From assembly GCF_000380145.1 (NCBI RefSeq), contig NZ_KB904590.1, positions 1 through 45,561 on the forward strand: a stretch of 45,561 nt of DNA, in the 5' to 3' direction. The position numbers and the translations under genes were made by a program. Shown in pieces: positions 1 to 9,092 of this stretch. The stretch is from Streptococcus thoraltensis DSM 12221. GTDB lineage: Bacteria > Bacillota > Bacilli > Lactobacillales > Streptococcaceae. The notes under the pieces were generated by a model that saw only the letters and a list, made by a program, of their open reading frames with translations, did not search any database and was not told where the DNA came from. Position 1 is the first letter of the stretch. Each line of letters opens with the position of its first letter.

Positions 1-2
1 CG

Positions 3-254
3 GCTGACAACGGAACGGAATTTAGTCGCTTATCTGAGGTTTTTGACCCTGAGCACATTTACTATACCCACCCGTATGCCTCTTGGGAGAGAGGGACCAA
101 TGAGAACCATAATCGTTTGATTCGACGTTGGTTACCAAAGGGAAGTAAAAATGCGACCCAAAAACAGGTCACATTCATTGAAAATTGGATCAATAACTAT
201 CCTAAGAAAGTATTAGATTACAAAACTCCCAGAGAGGTGTTATACGCTGGCTAA
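3..254 (+). CDS. IS30-family transposase, C-terminal part (cut by window edge)
   Basis: The first 83 codons are open in frame 3 and end at a TAA at 252-254. No start is present because the gene runs off the left edge. The fragment opens with ADNGTEF, the DNG(T)E-F block around the second catalytic Asp of IS30-type DDE integrases. It continues with HPYASWERGTNENHNRLIRR, the block carrying the catalytic Glu, and ends in KTPREVLYAG. This order and spacing are typical of IS30-family transposases, which cut and join DNA at the element ends. It cannot be judged from here whether the rest of the element is intact. The repeats at 301-452 follow directly, so any right inverted repeat must lie in about 255-290. 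Confidence 0.85.
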   Translation, partial: ADNGTEFSRLSEVFDPEHIYYTHPYASWERGTNENHNRLIRRWLPKGSKNATQKQVTFIENWINNYPKKVLDYKTPREVLYAG

Positions 255-289
255 CTTGGACTTGAATTTTGCCATCCGAAAGTGATAAT

Positions 290-343
290 GTCTTGACTAT
301 GTCGAAAGTGACCATGTATTAATGTTAATTCAAAAGACTGTAT
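290..343 (+). repeat. Degenerate 3' end of the RUP-like MITE
   Basis: The stretch GTCGAAAGTGACCATGTAT followed by TTAATTCAAAAGACTGTAT matches the right half of the element seen complete at 2968-3074 and 8815-8925. The left half is missing and the terminal GACTATA has become GACTGTA. It directly abuts the BOX-like element at 348-452. It is probably a relic of a MITE and BOX composite like the one at 37844-38057. Confidence 0.6.
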
Positions 344-347
344 TTTA

Positions 348-452
348 ATACTCAATGAAAATCAAAAATAGACCAGGCGACACAGATAGCAGATAGAACT
401 GAAGGTCATCAAATCAAGTCAACAAGGTCTGCTTTTGATTTTCGAAGAGTAT
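348..452 (-). repeat. BOX-like element (boxA-boxC type)
   Basis: A ~105-bp block begins ATACTCAATGAAAATC and ends GATTTTCGAAGAGTAT, so the ends form an imperfect inverted repeat. The interior contains AGATAGAACTGAAGGTCATC and TCAACAAGGTCTGCTTTTGA. In reverse complement it begins ATACTCTTCGAAAATC and ends TTTTCATTGAGTAT, which are the ends of pneumococcal BOX elements. Related copies lie at 17025-17127 and 37901-38004. The family assignment rests on remembered BOX ends. Confidence 0.7.
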
Positions 453-484
453 AAATTTATCTACAATTCTAAGTCTGTAACGGC

Positions 485-510
485 AAAAAACCAACCTTAC
501 GGCTGGTTTT
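485..510 (-). terminator. Intrinsic terminator of fba
   Basis: Read on the minus strand, AAAACCAGCC and GGTTGGTTTT pair around a GTAA loop and are followed by TTGCCG. It begins 22 bp after the fba stop codon and is the only strong hairpin there. Confidence 0.75.
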
Positions 511-532
511 AGATAATATAACTGATGTTAAA

Positions 533-1414
533 TTAAGCTTTGTCTGCTGAACCAAAGACGTCGATACGTTCTTCAACAGCACCTTGAACAGCTTTGATTC
601 CGTCAGCAAGGAACTTACGTGGGTCGAAGAGTTTCTTAGCATCGTAAGTAGCTTCGTCTGCATCGTAGGCACGAGCAAATGCACGTGTTGCGTTAGAGAA
701 GGCGATTTGGCTTTCAGTATTAACGTTAACTTTAGCAACACCAAGCTTGATAGCTGCTTTGATTTGATCATCAGGAATTCCTGATCCACCGTGAAGCACG
801 ATTGGGAAACCAGGTACAGCTTCTGTCAATTTTTGCAAGTGGTCAAGGTCAAGACCTGTCCAGTTTTCTGGGTATGGACCGTGGATGTTACCGATACCAG
901 CAGCTAAGAAGTCAATTCCAGTTTCAACCATAGCTTTAGCATCTTCAATTGGTGCAAGTTCACCGCTACCGATGATACCATCTTCTTCACCACCGATTGT
1001 ACCAACTTCAGCTTCTACAGAAACACCTTTAGCATGTGCTAAAGCAACAACTTCTTTAGCTTTTTCAAGGTTTTCTTCGATTGGAAGGTGTGAACCATCA
1101 AACATGATTGAAGTGTAACCCACTTCGATACACTCAAGTGCATCTTCGTAGTGACCGTGGTCAAGATGAATAGCAACTGGTACAGTGATACCCATTGACT
1201 CTACAAGGTTAGCAATAAGTGATTGACACACTTTGTAACCACCCATGTATTTAGCAGCACCCATTGAAGTTTGGATAAGAACTGGAGCTTGTTTAGCTTC
1301 TGCTGCACGCAAGATAGCTTGTGTCCATTCAAGGTTGTTAGTGTTAAATCCACCTACAGCATAGCCGTTGTCACGAGCTGCTTGGACGAATTTTTCTGCT
1401 GAAACGATTGCCAT
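533..1414 (-). CDS. fba: Class II fructose-1,6-bisphosphate aldolase
   Basis: This glycolytic enzyme reversibly cleaves fructose-1,6-bisphosphate to dihydroxyacetone phosphate and glyceraldehyde-3-phosphate in the cytoplasm, using zinc. The 293-residue product has normal family length. It shows HLDHGH at 83-88 (catalytic Asp85, Zn ligand His86), Zn ligands His178 in GNIHGP and His208 in VLHGGSG, and the phosphate-binding NVNTESQ loop near 230. The ATG start has a strong GAGGAGG ribosome site 9 bp upstream. It is a single-gene unit with its own promoter and terminator. A second, more distant class II aldolase lies at 27127-27960 and should not be confused with this housekeeping copy. Confidence 0.97.
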   Translation of the reverse strand: MAIVSAEKFVQAARDNGYAVGGFNTNNLEWTQAILRAAEAKQAPVLIQTSMGAAKYMGGYKVCQSLIANLVESMGITVPVAIHLDHGHYEDALECIEVGYTSIMFDGSHLPIEENLEKAKEVVALAHAKGVSVEAEVGTIGGEEDGIIGSGELAPIEDAKAMVETGIDFLAAGIGNIHGPYPENWTGLDLDHLQKLTEAVPGFPIVLHGGSGIPDDQIKAAIKLGVAKVNVNTESQIAFSNATRAFARAYDADEATYDAKKLFDPRKFLADGIKAVQGAVEERIDVFGSADKA

Positions 1415-1464
1415 TATAAAGGCCTCCTCTATATTTTTGGGGATTATTCCCCTTTACGCTCTAT

Positions 1465-1493
1465 ATTCTAGCACAAATAAGGTTAAAAAACCA
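1465..1493 (-). promoter_or_regulatory. Predicted fba promoter
   Basis: On the minus strand there is a -10 TAGAAT (1465-1470) preceded by TGTGC, giving an extended -10. A weak -35 TGGTTT (1488-1493) sits 17 bp upstream. The predicted start lies about 45 bp before the fba ATG. Confidence 0.6.
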
Positions 1494-1601
1494 GTTTTCT
1501 TCTAAGTTAAGCGTTTTCTAATAAAAAAATGAGAAATATATCCCTATTCTTTCCCTATTATAAAACTTTGTGCCAACAGCTGTTCTTAACATAATAAAAA
1601 A

Positions 1602-1711
1602 TATAGTCAAATGAATTAGCTTTGATACATCGTCACTGTCGACTTGCCGTACTCAAGTACGGTCCGCATCTTTTCTGTTCCTTGTTCTGAAAGTTAATCC
1701 ATTTGACTATA
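1602..1711 (-). repeat. RUP-like MITE, copy 1
   Basis: A complete 110-bp element lies between the fba promoter and the tRNA gene. It has TATAGTC and GACTATA ends, AATTAGCTTT and AAAGTTAATCC next to them, and a central GTACTCAAGTAC palindrome. Relative to the copies at 2968 and 8815 it is in reverse orientation. There is no coding capacity. Confidence 0.8.
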
Positions 1712-1740
1712 ACTATTTTGACCTTTTTCTCTGACCGACA

Positions 1741-1770
1741 AAAATAAAAACCAAGTCAAAGACCTGGTTT
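1741..1770 (-). terminator. Intrinsic terminator of the tRNA-Leu gene
   Basis: On the minus strand AAACCAGGTC, a TTT loop and GACTTGGTTT form a hairpin followed by TTATTTT. It begins 5 bp past the 3' end of the tRNA. Confidence 0.75.
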
Positions 1771-1775
1771 GCAAT

Positions 1776-1860
1776 GCGGAAAGGGGGACTTGAACCCCCA
1801 CGACCTAAAGCGGTCACAGGATCCTTAGTCCTGCGCGTCTGCCAATTCCGCCATTTCCGC
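1776..1860 (-). tRNA. tRNA-Leu, anticodon AAG
   Basis: This 85-nt gene on the minus strand has acceptor arms GCGGAAA and TTTCCGC and a T arm GGGGG-TTCAAGT-CCCCC. The anticodon stem CAGGA/TCCTG encloses the loop CTAAGGA, giving anticodon AAG. A long variable arm GACC...GGTC is present, as expected of class II tRNAs for leucine. CCA is not encoded. A34 would normally be read as inosine. Confidence 0.93.
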
Positions 1861-1911
1861 TGTTCTTAACAACAAGAATTATTATATCAGCTGTTAAGAA
1901 ATGTGTCAACA

Positions 1912-2832
1912 CTATTTTTGATATTTTTTCAAAAAATCTTCAATTTTTTTGCGATAGGTTTGTGGGTCTTTTTCAAAAGATTTGGCATGTTTGGCGCCTT
2001 TTGCGATGTAAAGTTCTTTGGAGCCTTTGCTAGCTTCAAAATTATCATATACCATGTCTGTCGGAACAAACTTATCAGCATCTCCATGGATAAATAATAC
2101 TGGCAAGTCATTTTTTGCTAACTGTTTAAGCGAACTCGCTTGACCATAGGTAAAGCCAGCTAAGAGCTTAGAAATTCCTGACACTCCATATAGAATTGGA
2201 AACTGCGGTAAATTGTACATCTCTTTACCTTGATAAGAAAGCTCATCCCAGACGCTTGTATAGCCACAATCTTCTATTATAGTTGTCACTTGTTTAGGAA
2301 GTGCTTCACCACTAGCCATCATAACCGTTGCAGCACCCATGGAAACGCCAAAAAGAGTGATTTTTTGATTAGGATTTTCAGTAGTCAGGTTATTTGTCCA
2401 CTTGATGACATTATCTTTGTCGTTCCAACCATAGCCGATAATTTTTCCTTGGCTTTCTCCGTGGGCGACGTTATCAGGCATAAGAACGTTGTAGCCCAAC
2501 TGATGGAACAAATAGGCGTACGGTTTCATGTCCGATTTATCATTGGTAAATCCATGAACGACAACGACTGTCTTATCTGAGTTTTTCTCAGCTGGGACAT
2601 ACCAGGCGACTTGTTTTAGCCCTTGATTAGTTATGTAACGCTTTTCTTTAGGTAATTGATTAAACGCTTGTTCGTCTTTATAAAGTGAACTTTCTGGTGT
2701 ACGAGGCTTGTTGTTGATAAAATCTTTTTTAGCACGAATTTGTGCCACGTGGAAAAAGTAAGCACTGGCGCCAGCAGTAATCAACAAAACAAGTGTAAAC
2801 AGGGTGATGAGAGTAATAATCCATTTTTTCAT
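1912..2832 (-). CDS. Membrane-anchored alpha/beta hydrolase
   Basis: I place the start at the ATG at 2830-2832 (306 residues) because an N-terminal hydrophobic segment (about residues 4-25, after MKKW) then forms a signal anchor. A longer reading to 2946 adds 38 residues without such features. The catalytic triad is visible: nucleophile Ser164 in GVSMG, Asp253 in HGDADKFVP, and His282 in GAKHAKS. The oxyanion-side HGF motif is at 93-95. The fold resembles YqkD/cephalosporin-deacetylase-like hydrolases of Firmicutes. The protein probably faces the outside of the membrane. Its substrate is unknown. The upstream ribosome site is weak. Confidence 0.85.
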   Translation of the reverse strand: MKKWIITLITLFTLVLLITAGASAYFFHVAQIRAKKDFINNKPRTPESSLYKDEQAFNQLPKEKRYITNQGLKQVAWYVPAEKNSDKTVVVVHGFTNDKSDMKPYAYLFHQLGYNVLMPDNVAHGESQGKIIGYGWNDKDNVIKWTNNLTTENPNQKITLFGVSMGAATVMMASGEALPKQVTTIIEDCGYTSVWDELSYQGKEMYNLPQFPILYGVSGISKLLAGFTYGQASSLKQLAKNDLPVLFIHGDADKFVPTDMVYDNFEASKGSKELYIAKGAKHAKSFEKDPQTYRKKIEDFLKKYQK

Positions 2833-2967
2833 ACTCTTATTGTACAGAGAATTTTCCAAAATGAAAAGAGCCTGTAGCACCCAAAATCTAGAAAAATCCC
2901 TGAAAATTTTATCATTCGGGAAATCTTGCAGGGTGATCAATGGCAATCAACCTTTTAGAAACACTGT

Positions 2968-3074
2968 TATAGTCAAATGAATTAGCTTTCAGACAAGGAA
3001 CGAAAGACGCAGACAGTACTCGCGTATAGCAAGTCGAAAGTGACGATGTACCAAAGTTAATTCAAAAGACTATA
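2968..3074 (+). repeat. RUP-like MITE, copy 2
   Basis: This 107-bp element has TATAGTC and GACTATA ends flanking AATTAGCTTT and AAAGTTAATTC. It lies between the hydrolase start and the lrgB terminator. It is the clearest uninterrupted copy and was used here to define the element. Confidence 0.85.
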
Positions 3075-3105
3075 TTTCCGAGTTTTCTGGGGGTGTTGAT
3101 GATAA

Positions 3106-3154
3106 CGAAAAAAGATTGGAGAAAAATGTCCAAAATGAACTTTTTCTTCAATCT
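3106..3154 (-). terminator. Intrinsic terminator of lrgAB
   Basis: Read on the minus strand, AGATTGAAGAAAAA pairs with TTTTTCTCCAATCT (one mismatch) and is followed by six T residues. It begins about 20 bp after the lrgB stop codon. Confidence 0.75.
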
Positions 3155-3173
3155 GTGTGCCTATACCTTCTTC

Positions 3174-3881
3174 TTACATTAAGATACTTCCAAAGATTGG
3201 GACAACAACGGTAACAATGACACCGACAAGTACCAGAGCGATAGAGGCCATTGACGCTTCTACTTCTCCCATGTCCTGCGCAACTGAGGCACCTAGTGAA
3301 TGCCCAGCAGTTCCAAGGGCGATGCCACGCGCGATTGGATCTTTGATTTTAAAGCCTTTCAAGAGTGGTTTTGCCAAGGCATAGATGATAACAGCATTTA
3401 AGATACAAGCTAGTGATGTTAATTCACCCGATCCACCAAGAGCTACTGACGTTGGCATAGCAATTGCTGTTGTTGCTGCTTGTGGTAACATTGAGGCTGT
3501 CACTTGACGTCCTAAACCCATAATGGTTGAGACCATATAAATACCATAGACGGCAACGACACTTCCCAAAGTTATCCCACCAACAATTTGAAACCAATAT
3601 TTTTTTAGGACATCACGTCTTTTGTAAAGGGGAATAGCGAAGGCGATAGTCGCTGGTTCAAGGAAGAAACTAACAATTTGACCACCCTTATTATACTCTT
3701 CAAACCTAATGCCTGTTGCTAAAAGTGTCGCAATCCCCAAGACCATTCCAACAAAGAGAGGGGCAAAAAGGAAGAAACCCTTGGATTTTTTAAAGAGGAC
3801 TTGGCCGATGAAAAAAGTGCTGATGGTAAGTAATACACCGAACATCGGAGATTCTTTTAAAACGTCTATAAATGCATCCAT
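3174..3881 (-). CDS. lrgB: LrgB family membrane protein
   Basis: This 235-residue polytopic membrane protein of the LrgB/CidB/YxaC family has about six hydrophobic segments. It shows the family signatures PQAATTAIAMP (about 133-143) and GTAGHSLGAS (about 190-199), both diagnostic. LrgB works with LrgA. The pair was first described as antiholin-like. In S. mutans and B. subtilis (PftAB) it acts as a pyruvate uptake system under LytST control. The gene starts 12 bp after lrgA and shares its transcript, ending at the terminator at 3106-3154. The neighbouring lytSR genes support this role. Confidence 0.94.
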   Translation of the reverse strand: MDAFIDVLKESPMFGVLLTISTFFIGQVLFKKSKGFFLFAPLFVGMVLGIATLLATGIRFEEYNKGGQIVSFFLEPATIAFAIPLYKRRDVLKKYWFQIVGGITLGSVVAVYGIYMVSTIMGLGRQVTASMLPQAATTAIAMPTSVALGGSGELTSLACILNAVIIYALAKPLLKGFKIKDPIARGIALGTAGHSLGASVAQDMGEVEASMASIALVLVGVIVTVVVPIFGSILM

Positions 3882-3893
3882 GTCATTACCTCC

Positions 3894-4346
3894 TTAGTTA
3901 TTCCAGTATGAGTCGCTTGTTTTTAATCTGTTTTGAACGCTTGGTTTTTTCTTAGCAAAATACTGTTTGACAGTTGTCACAAGAGTAACAGGATTTGCCG
4001 CCATAAGCACTTGAGTCATCCAACCAGTTGCTACTAAGAGAATCAAAGTTGAAATGAAGATTAAAAGAATATTGAGAATGAAGTGAGCTTTTAAAATCCC
4101 AAAGGAATTCATCACTGAAATGCCCGCTGGCACAAAGAAGAGACCAATATTATCAACCAAAGCTGTTCCAGCTTTTTCAACTTGTTCTAACTTGATAACT
4201 TTGAAAGTCAGTGCCAAGAATAATAAGATAAGGCCGATAACTGAAGATGGCATTGTAAATGGAAGGAAGGTTTCAATCACTTTTGAGATAAGAACGATAA
4301 GACCGAGGACAACGCTTTGGTAGAGAACTGAGTAATGTTTTTTCAT
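3894..4346 (-). CDS. lrgA: LrgA/CidA holin-like membrane protein
   Basis: This 150-residue protein has four predicted membrane spans. It shows the family motif around LPFTMPSSVIGLILLF (about 28-43), followed by GLFFVPAGISVM, typical of LrgA/CidA. It is the first gene of lrgAB and presumably forms the membrane complex with LrgB for pyruvate import or holin-like activity. The ATG has a good AAAGGAG site. The C-terminal tail past residue 130 is basic and soluble. The promoter region carries three 21-bp-spaced repeats that are likely bound by LytR. Confidence 0.93.
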   Translation of the reverse strand: MKKHYSVLYQSVVLGLIVLISKVIETFLPFTMPSSVIGLILLFLALTFKVIKLEQVEKAGTALVDNIGLFFVPAGISVMNSFGILKAHFILNILLIFISTLILLVATGWMTQVLMAANPVTLVTTVKQYFAKKKPSVQNRLKTSDSYWNN

Positions 4347-4388
4347 GGCTAACTCCTTTTAACTTTTCGTCTTGCTTTTGATGGTTTA

Positions 4389-4417
4389 AGTATAACTAAA
4401 AAAAGAGCTGATCGGCT
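4389..4417 (-). promoter_or_regulatory. Predicted lrgA promoter with poor -35
   Basis: A -10 TATACT (4389-4394) lies on the minus strand 43 bp before the lrgA ATG. The position 17 bp upstream reads AGCCGA, a very poor -35, as expected for an activator-dependent promoter. The hexamer overlaps the lytR terminator hairpin. Confidence 0.55.
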
Positions 4418-4423
4418 CTTTTT
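4398..4423 (-). terminator. Intrinsic terminator of lytSR, placed inside the lrgA promoter
   Basis: On the minus strand AAAAAGAGC, the loop CGATCA and GCTCTTTTTTT form a compact hairpin with a U tail. The stem is followed by A or T runs on both strands, so it could work in both directions. It ends lytSR transcription before lrgAB. Confidence 0.75.
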
Positions 4424-4429
4424 GGTGTA

Positions 4430-4478
4430 AAACGCTTTCTTTTTGGTATGAAATGCAGTTTTAGCTTCCTAAAATGCA
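4430..4478 (-). promoter_or_regulatory. Three 21-bp-spaced direct repeats, probable LytR (LytTR) sites
   Basis: The plus strand reads AAACGC at 4430-4435, AAATGC at 4451-4456 and AAATGC at 4472-4477, an exact 21-bp period. On the minus strand they read GCGTTTTAC, GCATTTCAT and GCATTTTAG. LytTR-domain regulators typically bind ~9-bp direct repeats separated by about 12 bp, one per two helical turns. The promoter-proximal repeat lies 13 bp upstream of the -35 position of lrgA. The nearby AAAACGCTTTC could be an imperfect cre site. Confidence 0.65.
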
Positions 4479-4480
4479 CT

Positions 4481-5209
4481 TTATAAGCCTAAACGTTCCT
4501 TAAACCCTTTCAAGTAAGATCGGCTAACGGGAACCTTGCCTCCATTGGTCATGGTAATTTGGTAGGTTTGGTTGAACCAAGGTTGAATTTCTTTGATTTG
4601 ATCCTGATTAATCAAATAGCTTCGATGAACTTTCATGAATCGGTCTGTTGTTAGCATCTTTTCCATAGCTGATAGGCTGGTATGGCTTGTATGACTGGTT
4701 GTTTTGGTATAAACGGTTGTTTCTTTTCCCTGCACCTCACAGTAAATAATATCCTCAAAAGGGATCAAGTAGATGCGTTCATCCGTCTCAACCGTTAGAC
4801 GTTGACTAGACTTTCCAGATGTCTTTTCTAAATGTTCCACTTCAGCCGATAGCGTCTGTTTAGCTTTGTTGATAGTTCGTTGAATTCTATCCTGTTCAAA
4901 AGGTTTGAGAATATAGTCTAAGGCATTGACCTCAAAAGCTTCTACAGCATGATTATCATAAGCTGTCGCAAAGACAATCAAAGGCGCCTGCGGAACCTTG
5001 CTTAGTCTCTTTGCTAAATCGAGTCCGCTCTCATCCGTCAAATGAATATCAAGAAAAAGCAGATCTGGCTGATGGGTTAAAATCAACTGGAAGGCATCGT
5101 CAATAGACTCACCTTCCCAAATTTGTTCCACATCATTGGTCTGTTCGAGCAAGTATGACAACTCCATACGTGCTAAGGGTTCATCATCAATGACAACTAC
5201 TTTCATCAT
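4481..5209 (-). CDS. lytR: LytTR-family response regulator
   Basis: This 242-residue regulator has an N-terminal receiver domain (about 3-120). The acidic pair is Asp9 and the adjacent Glu10, the phosphoacceptor is Asp54 in LFLDIHL, and Thr82 and Lys102 complete the site. A C-terminal LytTR DNA-binding domain (about 138-240) carries the motif FMKVHRSYLIN. It is the partner of LytS, and its start codon overlaps the lytS stop (ATGA), indicating coupled translation. In streptococci LytT/LytR activates lrgAB in response to the kinase. The repeats at 4430-4478 are its likely target. Confidence 0.95.
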   Translation of the reverse strand: MMKVVVIDDEPLARMELSYLLEQTNDVEQIWEGESIDDAFQLILTHQPDLLFLDIHLTDESGLDLAKRLSKVPQAPLIVFATAYDNHAVEAFEVNALDYILKPFEQDRIQRTINKAKQTLSAEVEHLEKTSGKSSQRLTVETDERIYLIPFEDIIYCEVQGKETTVYTKTTSHTSHTSLSAMEKMLTTDRFMKVHRSYLINQDQIKEIQPWFNQTYQITMTNGGKVPVSRSYLKGFKERLGL

Positions 5210-6963
5210 ACACTCTCCTCTACTGGTCTATTGGGCAAAATCATTTTGAAGCAGGTTCCCGATTGGTTGGACTCAATTGCAAACTGAGCCTTTTCTCCAT
5301 ACAAGCTTACAAGACGGCGATTGAGATTTTCCAGGGCTGATCCTGTTCCTCTTTGCGAAGGCACTACTTCCTTACCTAGTTTGTCTTGAAGTTCTTTAGA
5401 AATACCAGAACCATTATCACGGACTTCCAACGATAGATGACTCTGATCAACTTGAGTCAAACGTACCCAAACATGATTGTCTTTTTTGCGCCCTGAAAAG
5501 GCATGTTTTAGAGCATTTTCCACTAAAATCTGAATCACAAAGGGTGGAATCCCCGACTGATATAAGTCTTCTGAAACGTCAATATCAATCTGGTAACGAT
5601 TGGGGAACCTAGCCTGTTCAATGGATAAATAGGCTTGCAAATGGGCTAATTCATCCTCAACACTAATCACATTTTGACGAGTGCTTTTGATATTAGAGCG
5701 GAAATATTTTCCTAGTTGCAGGAGCAGATGGCGCGCTTTTTCGTTGTCAATACGCATCAAAGCAGAAATGGTATTAATAGCATTAAACAGGAAATGAGGA
5801 TTGACTTGGGCTTGAAGGGACTTGATTTCTGCATCCTTTAACAGTCCTTGCTCCAAGGCCATCTGACCTAATTCTAGTTGCGATGAAAAGATATTTCCCA
5901 AACCAGCTGCCAACTGTTCTTCAACATAGGTTAAATCATCTGCATTGGTAAAATACATTTTAAAAGTGCCAAGAACTTTTTCCTTAACAATTAAAGGAAC
6001 CACAATTGCTGCAGATAAAGGGCAATCAGGATAGTGGCAACCGATATCATATTTGTGTCTTACCACATGAATTTCACCTGTTTCAATCACTTCTTTGGAC
6101 AAGTCAGTGATAATCTTCTTTGTAGGAATATGATGGTCACTAGCCGCTCCAACGTGAGCTAAAATCGACTGGCGATTGGTCACACTAACTGCTGATACTC
6201 GCATAAACCGTTTAATTTCCTCAGCAGCCTTGACCGCAGACTCAGGGGTCAATCCTTGTCTAAAATAAGGCAAAGTCGTATTAGCCAGCTCCAAAACATC
6301 ATGGGTCTGGATAGCTTTCATGCTCTCTTCCTGACGAAGGGTTCCCAAGATGATTGAGAGGAAAATGCCGGTTCCTAAAGCATTAACCAAAACCATAGGC
6401 AGTGCAATGGTTTCAATCAAGGCGATAGCATTAGCCTTATTGGGAAGAAAAATTAAGATACAAAGCATCTGGACCATCTCCATCATGGCACCGCAAAGAC
6501 TACCTTGCCAAATGGCTGGGTAAGTATTTTTACGCAAGCTGATACGCCCAACAAAACCTGATAAAAGACCGATTAAAAGTGAGGAAATAAAATAAGTATA
6601 AGGAACGCTTCCTCCCTGTAGCCAACGAACAGTCCCTGAAATCAAACCAACAAAAATGCCGACAAAAGGACCACCAATCAACCCTGACATTCCGATTGTT
6701 AAAGTTCTAGTATTAGCGATCGAAGCGTGAGACGTCAAGCTGACTGCATTACCACTATCAATGCTCGTAGGCGATGTCACTAGGACACCTGTAAAATTAG
6801 AAATAATTGCAAATACACTGAAAGTTGCAATCAGAAGCCATTTAGCCTTTGTTTCCTTACGGTGATACATCATCTTCTTATAAAAAGGGCTAATCATTAA
6901 TAGATTAGCCAATAAAATGATGAGCCCCACACGTTCCAGCAAAGGGAGCAATAAAGATGCCAT
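5206..6963 (-). CDS. lytS: LytS-type sensor histidine kinase
   Basis: I choose the ATG at 6961-6963 (585 residues) because AAGAGG lies 7 bp upstream. The longer frame would need a TTG start without a good site. A 5TM-5TMR_LYT membrane sensor (about 1-210) is followed by a GAF domain (about 230-370) with Cys309 and Cys314 in GCHYPDCPL. Then come a His_kinase dimerisation segment with phospho-His390 in NPHFLFN and an HATPase domain with DNGSGIS and RGTGSALENL. LytS kinases sense extracellular pyruvate or membrane state and phosphorylate LytR. It is transcribed from a promoter inside the end of pyrG. Confidence 0.95.
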   Translation of the reverse strand: MASLLLPLLERVGLIILLANLLMISPFYKKMMYHRKETKAKWLLIATFSVFAIISNFTGVLVTSPTSIDSGNAVSLTSHASIANTRTLTIGMSGLIGGPFVGIFVGLISGTVRWLQGGSVPYTYFISSLLIGLLSGFVGRISLRKNTYPAIWQGSLCGAMMEMVQMLCILIFLPNKANAIALIETIALPMVLVNALGTGIFLSIILGTLRQEESMKAIQTHDVLELANTTLPYFRQGLTPESAVKAAEEIKRFMRVSAVSVTNRQSILAHVGAASDHHIPTKKIITDLSKEVIETGEIHVVRHKYDIGCHYPDCPLSAAIVVPLIVKEKVLGTFKMYFTNADDLTYVEEQLAAGLGNIFSSQLELGQMALEQGLLKDAEIKSLQAQVNPHFLFNAINTISALMRIDNEKARHLLLQLGKYFRSNIKSTRQNVISVEDELAHLQAYLSIEQARFPNRYQIDIDVSEDLYQSGIPPFVIQILVENALKHAFSGRKKDNHVWVRLTQVDQSHLSLEVRDNGSGISKELQDKLGKEVVPSQRGTGSALENLNRRLVSLYGEKAQFAIESNQSGTCFKMILPNRPVEESV

Positions 6964-7000
6964 AACCAACCTCTTTTCAAGATGATACTCATCTACAATC

Positions 7001-7050
7001 AAAAGAAAGCTAGTTTTAGTTAAAAACTATACGCTAGCCTAAACTTTCTT
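7001..7050 (-). terminator. Possible pyrG terminator or lytSR leader hairpin
   Basis: On the minus strand AAGAAAG...CTAG and CTAGCTTTCTT form an imperfect stem with an inner AACTA/TAGTT pairing, followed by CTTTTGATTG. It lies between the lytS promoter and the lytS ATG, so it may end pyrG transcription, attenuate lytSR, or both. The U tail is weak. Confidence 0.4.
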
Positions 7051-7087
7051 AACCTGCTTCTTCTGATATTGATTTTCTTTGAGTATT

Positions 7088-7117
7088 ATTATAGCACTAA
7101 TGTTTTGTCAAATTCAA
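7088..7117 (-). promoter_or_regulatory. Predicted lytSR promoter
   Basis: A perfect -10 TATAAT (7088-7093) on the minus strand is preceded by GTGC (extended -10). A -35 TTGAAT (7112-7117) lies 18 bp upstream. The -35 overlaps neighbouring bases just before the pyrG stop codon, so lytSR transcription starts right at the end of pyrG. Confidence 0.6.
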
Positions 7118-7118
7118 A

Positions 7119-8925
<1,807 letters not shown>

Positions 8926-8994
8926 ATAGGGTAGACTGACTAGAAAGGACAGAAGGCAAAGCTAAAACATTGTCTTACTATCTTTTTTCCAAAT

Positions 8995-9056
8995 CAAAAT
9001 AAAAATGCCCCCTAGTAATAACTAGGGAGCTTTATCTGACCTCTAAAGAGGTGCCC
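8995..9056 (-). promoter_or_regulatory. pyrG leader attenuator (reiterative-transcription type)
   Basis: The predicted transcript starts at 9056 with GGGC. About 25 nt later the terminator GCUCCCUAG-UUAUUA-CUAGGGGGC (9007-9030) is followed by AUUUUUAUUUU. In B. subtilis and L. lactis, low CTP stalls polymerase at the first C, extra G residues are added to the 5' end, and this poly-G tail pairs with the CUCCC arm to prevent termination. The start sequence, distance and CUCCC arm all fit. A small extra hairpin ACCUCUUUAGAGGU lies between the start and the terminator. Confidence 0.8.
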
Positions 9057-9063
9057 ATAAACT

Positions 9064-9092
9064 AATATAAATAAAAGTTAGGGATTTGTCAA
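9064..9092 (-). promoter_or_regulatory. Predicted pyrG promoter
   Basis: A perfect -35 TTGACA (9087-9092) and a -10 TATATT (9064-9069) are separated by 17 bp on the minus strand. The spacing puts the first transcribed base on the GGG at 9056-9054. Confidence 0.8.

Noticed and set aside
348..452. Possible CRISPR or tandem array in the repeat-rich start of the window
   Set aside because: The repeats are a single BOX-like element and a MITE relic, with no regular spacer pattern. No CRISPR array was seen anywhere in the window.
469..1118. Open frames on both strands overlapping fba
   Set aside because: They are shadows of the fba reading frame, without ribosome sites or family features.
2833..2946. 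N-terminal extension of the alpha/beta hydrolase
   Set aside because: The extra 38 residues precede a clear signal-anchor start and would bury it. The shorter start fits membrane-anchored relatives.
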